NCBI GenBank assembly: GCA_029261925.1
Contig: JAJDAJ010000017.1
Location: 1 to 64,000, forward strand
Source: Deltaproteobacteria bacterium
GTDB lineage: Bacteria > Myxococcota_A > UBA9160 > SZUA-336
DNA: 64,000 nucleotides
Direction of reading: 5' to 3'
The translations under genes and the position numbers were made by a program. The notes beneath the pieces were generated by a model, which was given only the letters and a program-made list of their open reading frames with translations, made no database searches and had not been told where the DNA came from. Positions 8,877 through 17,934 of this stretch are shown here, one piece after another. The first letter of the stretch is position 1, and each line of letters opens with the position of its first letter.

Positions 8877-10856
8877 ATGGACACGAACAGACGGACTGAA
8901 CTGCTTCTCGCGACGGACGAGACCATCGACGATGCCGTGAATCACGCCGATCCCCTGGTGCTGCGCGGCCTCCTCTACCAGCTGACGGGAGACGAGAGTC
9001 TGGTCGCGATGGAGGTCGAGAGCACGACCTACGGGAACTTCGACGCGGAGATTCTCGTGCGGGAGGAGGACGTCGGCTCGGTCCGATCGAAGGCGGCGGC
9101 CTTCCTCGAGGCGTACCGGGACCGGGGCGCGCCCGACATCCCGCCGGGCCCGCCCGGGAGGCTGCACCGCAGCATCAACCTGACGACCGGCGTCGAGATC
9201 GCCGATTCCGAGGTGGGGCTGTGGCTGGAGCAGCTGGCCCTGGACCCGTTCTGCCGCGGCCTGTCCTGGAAGGAGAAGCCGGAGCCGGAAGCGCTGGAGG
9301 ACTTCACCGTTGCCGTCATCGGCGCGGGAATGGGCGGCCTCAACGCGGCCGTGTTGCTCAAGCAGGCCGGCATCTCGCACTTCGTGCTCGAGAAGAACGA
9401 CGAGGTCGGCGGCACGTGGTACGAGAACCGCTACCCCGGTGCGCGGGTCGACTCGCCGAGTCGAACCTACACGCACGTCTTCGGCGTCGACTTCGTCCAC
9501 CCGTACAGCTTCTGCCCGCAGAGCGTCAACCTGAGCTACTTCAAGTGGGTCGCCGACCGCTACGGCGTCCGGGAGAACATCGCCTTCAACACCGAGGTCA
9601 GGTCGATCGTCTGGGACGAAGAGGCCGGGCTCTGGGAGATCACCGCCGACGGACCGGAGGGCACGAGGACCTGGCGCGTGAACGCGGTCATCACCGCGGT
9701 TGGCTTCCTCGCCCGGCCCAATCTGCCCTCCATCGAAGGAATGGACACCTTCCGGGGGCGGGCCTTTCACACCGCCCGCTGGCCCGAGGACCTCGACCTC
9801 GCCGGGAAGCGGGTGGCGGTCATCGGCACGGGGGCGAGCGGCTACCAGACGACGCCCGAGCTCGCGAAGCTGGCGGGGCACGTCCACCTGTTCCAGCGGA
9901 CGCCGGGCTGGTGCTTCGAGGTGCCCGGCTACCTGGCGCCCCTTCAACCGCAGGTGAACTGGCTGGACCGCTGCTTCCCCTACTACATGAACTTCGCGCG
10001 TCTCCGGAGCACCTGGATGGCGGCGCCCCAGAAGGCACCGGGCCGCCTCCACATCGATCCCGACTTCGAGGATCCCCATGCGAGGAGCGCGCGGAACAAG
10101 ATCGTGCGGGACCAGCGCATCGCCTTCATGGCGCGCAAGCTCGCCTCCCGTCCCGAGCTCGTCGAGAAGATGATCCCGCCGTATCCCCCCATGGCGGCGC
10201 GCCACATCCTCGTCGACGAGGACGAGAACGTCTACACGGCCCTGACCCGCGAGAACGTCAGCCTGGTGACGGATTCGATCGAGAGGATCACGCCCGACGG
10301 GATCGTGACCGAGGGTGGCAAGACCATCCCCGTCGACATCATCGTCTACGCGACGGGGTTCCGGGCCAATGACTTCCTGTGGCCGATGGACGTGCGTGGA
10401 CGCGGTGGAGCCCGCGTGGAGCAGCTCTGGGAGAGGGACGGACCGCGCGCGTACCTGGGCACGATGCTGCCGGGATTTCCGAACTTCTTCATGGTCTACG
10501 GTCCGAACACGAACAACTTCGGCGGCCTCCAGATCGTCGACTTCGAGGAGCTGGTGATCCGCTTCGCGCTCGAGTGCGTGGGCGGCCTGATCACCCAGGG
10601 GAAGAGCACGGTCGAGGTGACGCACGACGCCTACTGGCGCTACAACGCGGAGCTGGATCGCTGCGAGGCGCGGATGCTGTACTCCGATCCCCGCGTCAAC
10701 ACCTACTACCAGAACGAGCACCGTCGATCTGCCGTGAACAACCCGATCGACATCCGGAGGATCTGGTCGTGGACCCAGGACCCGAGCGGGAAGTCGCAGC
10801 CCGGCTCCGATCCGAGCATCCGGCCCCGCTTCGGTCAGGACCTGATCGTGGAGTAG
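8877..10856 (+). CDS. Flavin-binding Baeyer-Villiger monooxygenase, HAPMO-like
   Basis: The enzyme has 659 residues, with an N-terminal extension of about 140 residues before the first FAD motif GAGMGG (149-154). That arrangement and length resemble 4-hydroxyacetophenone monooxygenase. The Baeyer-Villiger fingerprint FRGRAFHTARWP is present at 292-303, followed by a second dinucleotide motif GTGASG (317-322). FAD-contact segments GGTWYENRYPGAR and YGPNTN are also clear. It should use NADPH and O2 to insert oxygen next to a ketone, giving an ester or lactone. The two nearest esterase-like genes downstream could cleave such products, but that link is inference. A TAGAAT at 8833-8838 is a weak -10 candidate. 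Confidence 0.92.
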   Translation: MDTNRRTELLLATDETIDDAVNHADPLVLRGLLYQLTGDESLVAMEVESTTYGNFDAEILVREEDVGSVRSKAAAFLEAYRDRGAPDIPPGPPGRLHRSINLTTGVEIADSEVGLWLEQLALDPFCRGLSWKEKPEPEALEDFTVAVIGAGMGGLNAAVLLKQAGISHFVLEKNDEVGGTWYENRYPGARVDSPSRTYTHVFGVDFVHPYSFCPQSVNLSYFKWVADRYGVRENIAFNTEVRSIVWDEEAGLWEITADGPEGTRTWRVNAVITAVGFLARPNLPSIEGMDTFRGRAFHTARWPEDLDLAGKRVAVIGTGASGYQTTPELAKLAGHVHLFQRTPGWCFEVPGYLAPLQPQVNWLDRCFPYYMNFARLRSTWMAAPQKAPGRLHIDPDFEDPHARSARNKIVRDQRIAFMARKLASRPELVEKMIPPYPPMAARHILVDEDENVYTALTRENVSLVTDSIERITPDGIVTEGGKTIPVDIIVYATGFRANDFLWPMDVRGRGGARVEQLWERDGPRAYLGTMLPGFPNFFMVYGPNTNNFGGLQIVDFEELVIRFALECVGGLITQGKSTVEVTHDAYWRYNAELDRCEARMLYSDPRVNTYYQNEHRRSAVNNPIDIRRIWSWTQDPSGKSQPGSDPSIRPRFGQDLIVE

Positions 10857-10896
10857 CTCCGCGCCGGAGTCCCCGCGATCACGCGAGTCGTCGGCG

Positions 10897-12171
10897 TCAG
10901 GAAGAGGTCGCGCGCGCGCCGTCCAGGAATCCGCTCTTCGCCAGCGCCCGCGCCACGAAGTCGCGAGCGCTCCGCTTCCACATCGCCGCCACGTGTCCCG
11001 AGGGGAACCAGTGGATCTCCGGCCTGTCCCAGTGCCGCCAGAGTGCCCGTGCCTGGCTCGGCCGCGTGACGCGATCTCCCGTGCCGGCGAAGATGAAGCG
11101 TCGCTCGACCGGGAGCAGCGGGTCGAAGGTGAGCGGCGAGACCACATAGGTCGCCGCACGTACGAGATCCCAGTCGACATCGAGCTCTGGCGACGCTCCG
11201 TAGGCCCGGACCAGCCACGGCTCGTTGTCGCGGGAAAGGCTCGAGAAGTCGACCGCCGGGATCCCGGCCACCACGCATCCGAGCCCGGGCTCGAGCCCTG
11301 CGACGAGCGAGGCCGTGTAGCCGCCCAGCGAGATCCCGTACAGCCCGACCTGTCGGGCGAGGCGCTCTTCTCGCAGCCAGCGGATCAGGCGGCGGATCTC
11401 CCATACCGCCTGGGCGAAGATCTGGACGGCGGTCGTGTAGTCGGGCGACATCATCTCGCCTCCACTGAACTGCGCGCCGGAGCGGGGGCCGTGCAGGGGA
11501 AGCACGTAGAAGGCGACGTTCAGCCCCAGCTCCTCGTGCAGCCACCTGGAGCCGAACCCCGAGAAGGTCGACCGCGTGTCTCCCATGCCGAAGCCATGGA
11601 CACACAGCACCCACGGCCGCGGCTCGCCCGGGTGCTCGAGCAGGTAGGCATGCGCGGTCCGGTTCAGCGCGAGGTCGAGCCATCGCTGGGCGCCGGGCTC
11701 GTCTGCACGCGGCGCATACTCACTGGCGAAGCGCAGATGTGCGTAGTGCTCCTCCCTCGATCCGCTGCCCTGGCTCGTCGCCTCGATCTCGACATCGCGC
11801 AGCGGCGGGGGATCCACGTGGTAGGCGCGCGGATCGTCGAGCCAGCCCCGGTCCCGGTAGAGCGCGAGGGCCGCGGTGAGCTCTTCTGCTCCCCTGCGAA
11901 TCGTGTCGGGGTCCGGCATGCCGCTGAAGATGTTCAGGCCCAGCGTGAAGCTGCGGTCGAGCGTCGACTCCATGAGCGCCATCAACGAGGGCTCGAGCGG
12001 CGGCACGTCGGTGTAGCGGGACCGGCCCCGGGCCGCGTCCCAGCTCTCGGACAGGAGGGTACCGAGCTGGAGTGTGGGCAGCAGGAGCAGCTTCGAGAGG
12101 ATGCTGGAAGCCACGAGACCTCGGACTCGCCGGGACGGCGCGGAGGCAGAGCCTACCGGATACGGCCACAC
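10897..12171 (-). CDS. Alpha/beta hydrolase, paralogue A
   Basis: This is a 424-residue alpha/beta hydrolase. The nucleophile elbow GISLGG puts the serine at 281. The oxyanion region is CVHGFGMG, with likely Asp366 (GTGDRV) and His393 (SGHVAAM) completing the triad. It shares long segments with the hydrolase at 13779-15194, for example the LPLHGPRS and LWRHWDRP regions, so the two are paralogues. The start is uncertain: GTG 12171 is the longest, and an in-frame GTG at 12114 has a better-placed CGAGG. It is divergent from the wax ester synthase with only 129 bp between them. An esterase or lipase acting on storage lipid is plausible. Confidence 0.85.
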   Translation of the reverse strand: MWPYPVGSASAPSRRVRGLVASSILSKLLLLPTLQLGTLLSESWDAARGRSRYTDVPPLEPSLMALMESTLDRSFTLGLNIFSGMPDPDTIRRGAEELTAALALYRDRGWLDDPRAYHVDPPPLRDVEIEATSQGSGSREEHYAHLRFASEYAPRADEPGAQRWLDLALNRTAHAYLLEHPGEPRPWVLCVHGFGMGDTRSTFSGFGSRWLHEELGLNVAFYVLPLHGPRSGAQFSGGEMMSPDYTTAVQIFAQAVWEIRRLIRWLREERLARQVGLYGISLGGYTASLVAGLEPGLGCVVAGIPAVDFSSLSRDNEPWLVRAYGASPELDVDWDLVRAATYVVSPLTFDPLLPVERRFIFAGTGDRVTRPSQARALWRHWDRPEIHWFPSGHVAAMWKRSARDFVARALAKSGFLDGARATSS

Positions 12172-12300
12172 GCTTCAGCGAAGGGCACGGGTCTCCGTCG
12201 GGCGCGCGATCGACCCGTCCCTGGCGAGCACATCCCCTCTGCAGCCGTGTAGTGTGGGGGAGCGACGAGAACCCCCGAGCCGGACCCGTCCGGAGGCCCG

Positions 12301-13755
12301 ATGAAGCAGCTCAGCCCGATCGACGCCGCCTTCGTCCTGCTGGAGCGACCGCGCACGCCATTCCACGTCACGATGGTGAACCTGTACGACCGGTCGACGT
12401 GCGTGGGCAAGCCCACCGAGTTCGACGACATCGTCGAGGCCGTGCGCAAGAGCTTGCCGGCGGCACCGACGCTCCGTCGAAGGATCGTGCGCGTCCCCTT
12501 CGACCTCGACTACCCCTACTGGGTCGAGGACAAGGACTTCGATCTCGACTTCCACATGCGCCACCTCGCGCTACCGAAGCCCGGAAACTGGGCGCAGTTC
12601 CGCAAGCAGGTCTCGCGACTCGTCTCGCGTCCTCTGGACCTGTCGCGACCGCCGTGGGAGATGACCGTGATCGATGGCGTCGATGCCGTCGAAGGCATCC
12701 CGGCCGGCGCCTTCGCGACCGTCCTGAAGATCCACCACTCCGCCGTCGACGGGGAAGCGGGCGTCGAGCTCCTCACCGCACTGCACCAGCAAGACCCCGC
12801 GCAGGAGCCGGCGGAGCTCCTGGACCGCTGGAAGCCCGAGCGCGTTCCCCGCAACGGGGAGCTCTTGCGGCGCGCCGGCCTCAACAGCGTTCTCCGTCCC
12901 GCGAACATCCTGCAGCTCCTGCTCTCCAACGCGAGGACGCTCGTCCGTGCGGCCTTCGAGGAGATCCGATCTCCGGACGACGGCGAGGATGTCGAGATCC
13001 CCAGGGTGTCGTTCAACGGGAGGGTGTCGGCGCATCGCGTCTTCGACGACGCGTACTGCACGCTCGACGAGCTCAAGCGTGTCCGCAAGGCGGTGCCCGG
13101 TGCGACCATCAACGACGTCTGCCTGACGATCGTGGCCGAGGCCCTGCGGCGCTACCTGGACGCGAAGGGCGAGCTGCCCACGCAGTCCCTCGTGACCGCC
13201 GTGCCGATCTCGACCCGGACCCCGGAGCAGGCCAGGTCCGGCGGCAACCAGATCGCGGTCGCGATGATCTCGTTGCACACGAACATCGCCGCTCCGCTCG
13301 AGCGCCTTGCCAGGATCTCGAGCGAGACGCGTGAGCGAAAGGCCGTCCAGGATGGAGTCGTGATGCCCGTGATCCTCGAGGCCGTCCAGAACCTGCCCGG
13401 TGCGCTGGTCGGCGTTGCCGCGCGGGCCGTACCGCTAGTGATGTCGTCGATCGCGTCGTCGGCGACCTCGGTGCCCTGCAACACCATGGTGAGCAACGTT
13501 CCGGGGCCCATCGAGCCGCTGTACTTGCTGGGCTCGCAGATCGTGCGTTCGACGGGGTGTGCACCCCTGATGGACGGGGGTGGCCTGCTGCACAGCGTCT
13601 GCAGCTTCGCCGGTCGGTTCGCCTTCTCGTTCACCGCCTGCCCGGACCTGATGCCGGACACCGGGTTCTACCGCGACTGCCTGCAGGGCGCGATGCGGGA
13701 CATGGTGAGGGCAGCGGGAGACGCGCCGGTCAGCACCGGGTCCGTACAGGGGTAG
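12301..13755 (+). CDS. Wax ester synthase / diacylglycerol acyltransferase (WS/DGAT)
   Basis: The 484-residue protein is full length for the family. The catalytic motif HHSAVDG lies at residues 145-151. Other family marks are MKQLSPIDAAFVLLE at the N-terminus, the PLDLSRPPWEM segment before the active site, and NVPGP in the C-terminal half. It should transfer acyl groups from acyl-CoA to fatty alcohol or diacylglycerol, making wax esters or triacylglycerol at the membrane. GGAGG five bases upstream supports ATG 12301. It sits between two paralogous minus-strand hydrolases, which suggests a storage-lipid synthesis and turnover module. Confidence 0.93.
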   Translation: MKQLSPIDAAFVLLERPRTPFHVTMVNLYDRSTCVGKPTEFDDIVEAVRKSLPAAPTLRRRIVRVPFDLDYPYWVEDKDFDLDFHMRHLALPKPGNWAQFRKQVSRLVSRPLDLSRPPWEMTVIDGVDAVEGIPAGAFATVLKIHHSAVDGEAGVELLTALHQQDPAQEPAELLDRWKPERVPRNGELLRRAGLNSVLRPANILQLLLSNARTLVRAAFEEIRSPDDGEDVEIPRVSFNGRVSAHRVFDDAYCTLDELKRVRKAVPGATINDVCLTIVAEALRRYLDAKGELPTQSLVTAVPISTRTPEQARSGGNQIAVAMISLHTNIAAPLERLARISSETRERKAVQDGVVMPVILEAVQNLPGALVGVAARAVPLVMSSIASSATSVPCNTMVSNVPGPIEPLYLLGSQIVRSTGCAPLMDGGGLLHSVCSFAGRFAFSFTACPDLMPDTGFYRDCLQGAMRDMVRAAGDAPVSTGSVQG

Positions 13756-13778
13756 GCGCCTCTGCCCGTCGCGGCGGA

Positions 13779-15194
13779 TCAGCTCGGGGACGCCGCTGCC
13801 CCGAGGGAGGCCGCGATCGCCTCGTCGATCAGGCGGCGAGGCTCGCGCTGCATCAGCGCGCTCACGTGGCCGCCGGTGCACCAGCTGATACGCGGCCTGT
13901 CCCAGTGGTTCCAGAGCGCCCGGACCTGGGTCATCGGAACGAAGTGGTCCCCGGTCGCGGCGAAGATGAAGCGGCGGTCGCGCCCGGGCCTCGGCGAGAC
14001 CGCGAGCGGTGACACGACCCGGTGGATGGCGCGGTCGCGCGCGGCATCCATGCCGGCCGCTTGCAGGGCGCGTTGCTCCAGCGAGCTGGCCAGGTACTCG
14101 TTCGTCGCGATCAGGTCCGATGGAGGGGCCCCGGCGATGACGCAGGCCAGCCCATCCTCGAGACCGGCGAGGAGCGCGGTCGTGTAGCCGCCCAGGGAGA
14201 TCCCCAGGACCCCGATCTGCGTGGCCTCCTGGGCTCGCAGCCAGCCGATGAGCCGCCGCAGATCCCACACCGACTGCGACTCGGCGTGCACCAGGTCCAG
14301 CGGCGAGAGCCCGAGGAAGTCCGCACCGCTGAACCGGCTGGAGGACCGCGGTCCGTGGACCGGGAGCGCGATCAGGGCCAGGTTCAGTCCCGCGCGCTGG
14401 TGGAGCTCCTGCACGCGGAAGGCCGGGATACCCATCTCCGGCGTGCCCATCCCCGCGCCGTGGACGCAGACGAGCCAGGGACCCGGCTCCCGTCGCCGGA
14501 CGATCCACGCGTGGCATGTCCGGTTCTCGCGGTACGAGAGCCAGCGGTCACGGCCGGGAAGGTCTGCGTGGGGCTCGAAGCCACTCTCGAAGCGAATGTG
14601 CTCGCAGTCGACGCCGCGGATGTGGAGCGAGCTGGACTCGACCGCATCCACTGCCGGCGGCACGACGTGGAAGCTCTCGGGCTTCTCGATCCAGCCGCGC
14701 CCGGTCAGGAGCGCGTGGGCCGTCTCGGACTCGCGCACCGCGTCACGCACCGCCGCGGCGGAGGGGGGTGGCTGCATCCACGTCATGACGCTGAGCATCG
14801 CGTCGTCGAGCGCGACGCGGGTGCCATAGGCGATCGATGGAGGCGGTGCCGGAACGTCTGCGAGCGGCGGCTCGAGGCGGATGCCGAGCCAGCCCGCCGC
14901 GACGAACGCGGCAGCCGACGCTGTCAGCGCCGTCACGCCCAGGATCCCACCGCCCAGCAGCCCCAGCGGAAGCGTGAGCAGCAGCCCCAGCACGGCGCCG
15001 ACCGCGGCGTGCGCCGGCGCGCGCATGTCCGGCTCCAGCAGACCCCGCACACCCCCCGACAGCATCAACGCGCCCGGCACGACCGCCAGCAGGCCGGCGG
15101 CGAGACCCGATCGCGACGCGAGTGCGATCAGGGAGACCCCGGCGAGCGCCGGGATCCAGGCACTGACGCGCCGGAGCGGCCGCATCAGGACCAC
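13779..15194 (-). CDS. Membrane-anchored alpha/beta hydrolase, paralogue B
   Basis: This 471-residue protein has an N-terminal region of about 105 residues with several hydrophobic segments (WIPALAGVSLIALAS, LGLLLTLPLGLLGGGILG, and others). A hydrolase domain homologous to the one at 10897-12171 follows. The elbow GISLGG (serine 333), HGAGMG oxyanion region, ATGDHFVP acid region and GGHVSALM histidine region are all present. GGGAGG seven bases before GTG 15194 supports that start, although an ATG lies three codons later. The membrane part is absent from paralogue A, so the two may act at different sites. It ends 23 bp from the convergent wax ester synthase. Confidence 0.85.
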   Translation of the reverse strand: MVLMRPLRRVSAWIPALAGVSLIALASRSGLAAGLLAVVPGALMLSGGVRGLLEPDMRAPAHAAVGAVLGLLLTLPLGLLGGGILGVTALTASAAAFVAAGWLGIRLEPPLADVPAPPPSIAYGTRVALDDAMLSVMTWMQPPPSAAAVRDAVRESETAHALLTGRGWIEKPESFHVVPPAVDAVESSSLHIRGVDCEHIRFESGFEPHADLPGRDRWLSYRENRTCHAWIVRRREPGPWLVCVHGAGMGTPEMGIPAFRVQELHQRAGLNLALIALPVHGPRSSSRFSGADFLGLSPLDLVHAESQSVWDLRRLIGWLRAQEATQIGVLGISLGGYTTALLAGLEDGLACVIAGAPPSDLIATNEYLASSLEQRALQAAGMDAARDRAIHRVVSPLAVSPRPGRDRRFIFAATGDHFVPMTQVRALWNHWDRPRISWCTGGHVSALMQREPRRLIDEAIAASLGAAASPS

Positions 15195-15341
15195 GCCGGA
15201 GCCTCCCGGACGGGCTCCCCCCGCACTTCGAACCGACCTGCTCGACGTGTCACGATCGTCTCCTCTTCCGGATCGACGGGTACCGGATGCGCCGCGCGGC
15301 CGGCATCGCCCGCAAGCTCCGCGGTCCGTCGATCGCCTCGC

Positions 15342-15370
15342 ATGACAGGGACAGGGCTCGAGCGTATTCT
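15342..15370 (+). promoter_or_regulatory. Candidate sigma-70-like promoter for the TauD-family gene
   Basis: ATGACA (15342-15347) and TATTCT (15365-15370) are separated by 17 bp. Transcription would begin about at the GTG used here as start (15374), so the message would have little or no leader. Confidence 0.4.
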
Positions 15371-15373
15371 ACG

Positions 15374-16330
15374 GTGATCGCTCCGGGAGGGCTCGAGATC
15401 GCCTCGATCAGCGTCATCTCGCTGTCAGACCACCTCCCCTTCGGGGCGCGGATTCGCGGCGTCACTCGCGAGAAGCTGAGCGACCCGTCGGTTCGCGGGC
15501 AGATTGCCAGCGTGTTCGAGGATCGCGGGCTGCTCGTCTTCGAGGACGTGGAGCCCTCGGGCGAGATGCAGCTCGAGCTCGCCGGCGTGTTCGGACCGCT
15601 CCGACACCACGCGATGGAGTCCGTCTCGCGGGTCGAGATCGGTCCGGGAATCAGCTTCACCGAGCTGGCCGCCCGTCCCGGCGAGGGGAACGTCTTCGAG
15701 ATCGACGGCAGGCCGCTCGCCGGCTGGACGCCGTGGCACTGGGACGCCTGCTACGCGCCGGAGATCTACAGGGCAGGGTTGCTCCGGGCCCTGGAGATTC
15801 CCCCGGAAGGGGGTCTCACGGGATTCGCGGACGGCGTGCAGCTGCACGGGGCGATCTCACCCGAGCTGCGCGCGAGATTCGAGGAGCTGGACATCCTCTA
15901 CCAGGTCGGGCTGATGATGATGAACCAGCGCTTCGGAATGCCCGGGAGCTACCGCGTGATCCACGTTCCACCCTCGACGCGGGACATGCTCAGGGAATGC
16001 GAGGGCGCGCCCAGGGCGATCCATCCCGCGATCTGGCGCCGCAGCTCCGGCGAGAAGGTGCTGCACGTCTCACCCTGGCAGGCCGCGGGGATCGAGGGGC
16101 ACGAGGATCCCGAGGGCGATGCGCTCCTCGAGTCCCTGTGCCAGGAGATCTACGCGAAGATGCGGCCCTACTGGCACTGCTGGAAGCCGACCGACATGCT
16201 GATCTGGGACAACTGGCGGTTCATCCATTCCGTCAGCGGCCACGATCCGGTGCACTCGCGGCGCGTGCACCGGGCGACGATCGACGGCGACTACGGCCTC
16301 GGACGGCCGGAGGTGAGCGGGAATCCGTAG
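15374..16330 (+). CDS. TauD/TfdA-family Fe(II)/2-oxoglutarate dioxygenase
   Basis: From GTG 15374 the protein has 318 residues, normal for the family. The metal ligands are visible as HWD (His122, Asp124) and the distal His285 in WDNWRFIH. Arg300 (VHRATIDGD) is the likely 2-oxoglutarate contact. The N-terminal pattern SLSDHLPFGARIRGV matches the start of TauD-type folds. An ATG at 15287 would add 29 residues of low-complexity sequence upstream of the candidate promoter, so I prefer the GTG. Reactions in this family include hydroxylation and removal of sulfonate, ether or ester groups. The substrate is unknown. An aldehyde dehydrogenase gene follows after 116 bp and could oxidise an aldehyde product. 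Confidence 0.85.
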   Translation: MIAPGGLEIASISVISLSDHLPFGARIRGVTREKLSDPSVRGQIASVFEDRGLLVFEDVEPSGEMQLELAGVFGPLRHHAMESVSRVEIGPGISFTELAARPGEGNVFEIDGRPLAGWTPWHWDACYAPEIYRAGLLRALEIPPEGGLTGFADGVQLHGAISPELRARFEELDILYQVGLMMMNQRFGMPGSYRVIHVPPSTRDMLRECEGAPRAIHPAIWRRSSGEKVLHVSPWQAAGIEGHEDPEGDALLESLCQEIYAKMRPYWHCWKPTDMLIWDNWRFIHSVSGHDPVHSRRVHRATIDGDYGLGRPEVSGNP

Positions 16331-16446
16331 CTGCGGTTCCGCGCCGTCCGCGGTGCGACGTCGGGTCCGGGGCGCGTTGACCCGGGAGGCCCGCCGGTGC
16401 CACAGTTCGCCCGAGCCGGACCGACGCGGGTCCGGGGAGGCAGAGC

Positions 16447-17928
16447 ATGAGCGAGGCGCCGGCCGGACCCTGGACGGAGAGTCGCTCCTACGTCGCCGGC
16501 CGCTGGGTCGAGGGCGACGAGGCGCTGCCGGTCGAGAACCCGGCCGACGAGCAGACCTTCGCCGAGGTCTCGGCCACGCCCCTGGCCGAGGTGCGCCGCG
16601 CGATCGGCGAGGCGCGTCGCGCGTTCGACGAGGGCGTCTGGGCGCAGGCCAGTCCGGCCGAGCGCGCGCGCGTCCTCGGTCTCTTCCTGGATCACATCCT
16701 CGAGCAGCGCTCCGCGCTGGGCACGACCGTGATGCTGGAGGCGGGCCAGCCGCGCGCCTTCGCCGAGATGGGCCAGGTCGTCGGGGGCGTCGCGCAGGCG
16801 CGGGACTACATCGACCTGTACCTCTCGATGCCGCACGAGGAGCCGAACCCCGTACCGCTCGACGAGCTGGTGGGGGGCCGTGTGGCGCTGAGCTTCCGTC
16901 ACCACGAGCCGATCGGCGTGGTCACGGCCATCACGCCGTACAACGCCGCGCTGCTGATGGCGTTCCAGAAGCTCATCCCCGCCCTCGTGGCGGGCAACTC
17001 GGTCCTGCTCCGGCCCAGTCCGCTCACCCCGCTGGCCTCGCTCGTCCTCGGAGCCGCCGCCGACGCGGCCGGGCTGCCGCACGGCGTGCTCAGCGTCATC
17101 GTCGAGGGGGGCACGGCGGGCGCCGAGCTGCTGACGACGGACCCCGCGGTCGACATGGTCTCGTTCACGGGCTCGACGGGCGTCGGCCGCCAGATCCTGG
17201 CGCAGGCCGCCCCCACCGTGAAGCGGGTCGCGCTCGAGCTGGGGGGCAAGTCGGCGCAGATCTACCTGCCCGACGCCGTGGAGCGCGCCGGAGCGGGCGC
17301 GCTCGGGGCCGTCGGCATGATGGCCGGGCAGGCCTGCGTCGCCGCCACGCGGATCCTCGTGCCCGCAGACCGCAGGGACGAGGTGATCGAGTCCGCCGGC
17401 AAGGCGCTCGCCGGCCTGGTCGTCGGCGACCCGCGCGACCCGGCGGTCACGATGGGCCCCGTGATCAGCGCGGCCCAGCTCGCGCGCTGCGAGCGGTACG
17501 TCGCACTGGCCCGGGAGCACGGCGGGCGCGTCGCGTCCGGGGGCGAGCGCAGCCCCGGCCATGCGCGCGGTCACTTCTTCGAGCCCACCGTTCTCGATCT
17601 GCCCGACAACGCGAATCCCGCCGCGCAGGACGAGATCTTCGGGCCGATCGTCGCCGTGCTCGGATATCGCGATCTCGACGACGCCGTCCGGATCGCCAAC
17701 GACAGCGCCTACGGGCTCTCGGGGCAGGTCTACGGCAGCGACGTCGCGCTCGCGACGCGCGTCGCCCGGCGTCTGCGCACGGGCGCGGTCAACGTGAACA
17801 CGGGGGTCTTCTCCGCCTACGCCTCGTCGGGGGGCTACAAGCAGAGCGGCCTCGGTCGCGAGCGCGGACCCGAGGGCATCCGCGCCTTCCAGCAGATGAA
17901 GCACCTCGCGATCGGCGAGCTGCGCTAG
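16447..17928 (+). CDS. NAD(P)-dependent aldehyde dehydrogenase
   Basis: This is a 493-residue ALDH-superfamily enzyme with Asn166 (PYN), Glu264 in ELGGKS and catalytic Cys297 in GQAC, followed by the EIFGPIV region. The conserved Lys of the cofactor-binding LKPS motif is Arg here (LLRPS, Arg189), which may alter cofactor preference. A strong GGGGAGG precedes ATG 16447. It lies downstream of the TauD-family gene on the same strand and is convergent, with a six-base gap, to the CaiB CoA-transferase. It probably oxidises a carbon-chain aldehyde made in the surrounding pathway. Its exact substrate is unknown. Confidence 0.92.
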   Translation: MSEAPAGPWTESRSYVAGRWVEGDEALPVENPADEQTFAEVSATPLAEVRRAIGEARRAFDEGVWAQASPAERARVLGLFLDHILEQRSALGTTVMLEAGQPRAFAEMGQVVGGVAQARDYIDLYLSMPHEEPNPVPLDELVGGRVALSFRHHEPIGVVTAITPYNAALLMAFQKLIPALVAGNSVLLRPSPLTPLASLVLGAAADAAGLPHGVLSVIVEGGTAGAELLTTDPAVDMVSFTGSTGVGRQILAQAAPTVKRVALELGGKSAQIYLPDAVERAGAGALGAVGMMAGQACVAATRILVPADRRDEVIESAGKALAGLVVGDPRDPAVTMGPVISAAQLARCERYVALAREHGGRVASGGERSPGHARGHFFEPTVLDLPDNANPAAQDEIFGPIVAVLGYRDLDDAVRIANDSAYGLSGQVYGSDVALATRVARRLRTGAVNVNTGVFSAYASSGGYKQSGLGRERGPEGIRAFQQMKHLAIGELR

Positions 17929-17934
17929 CTGCGA

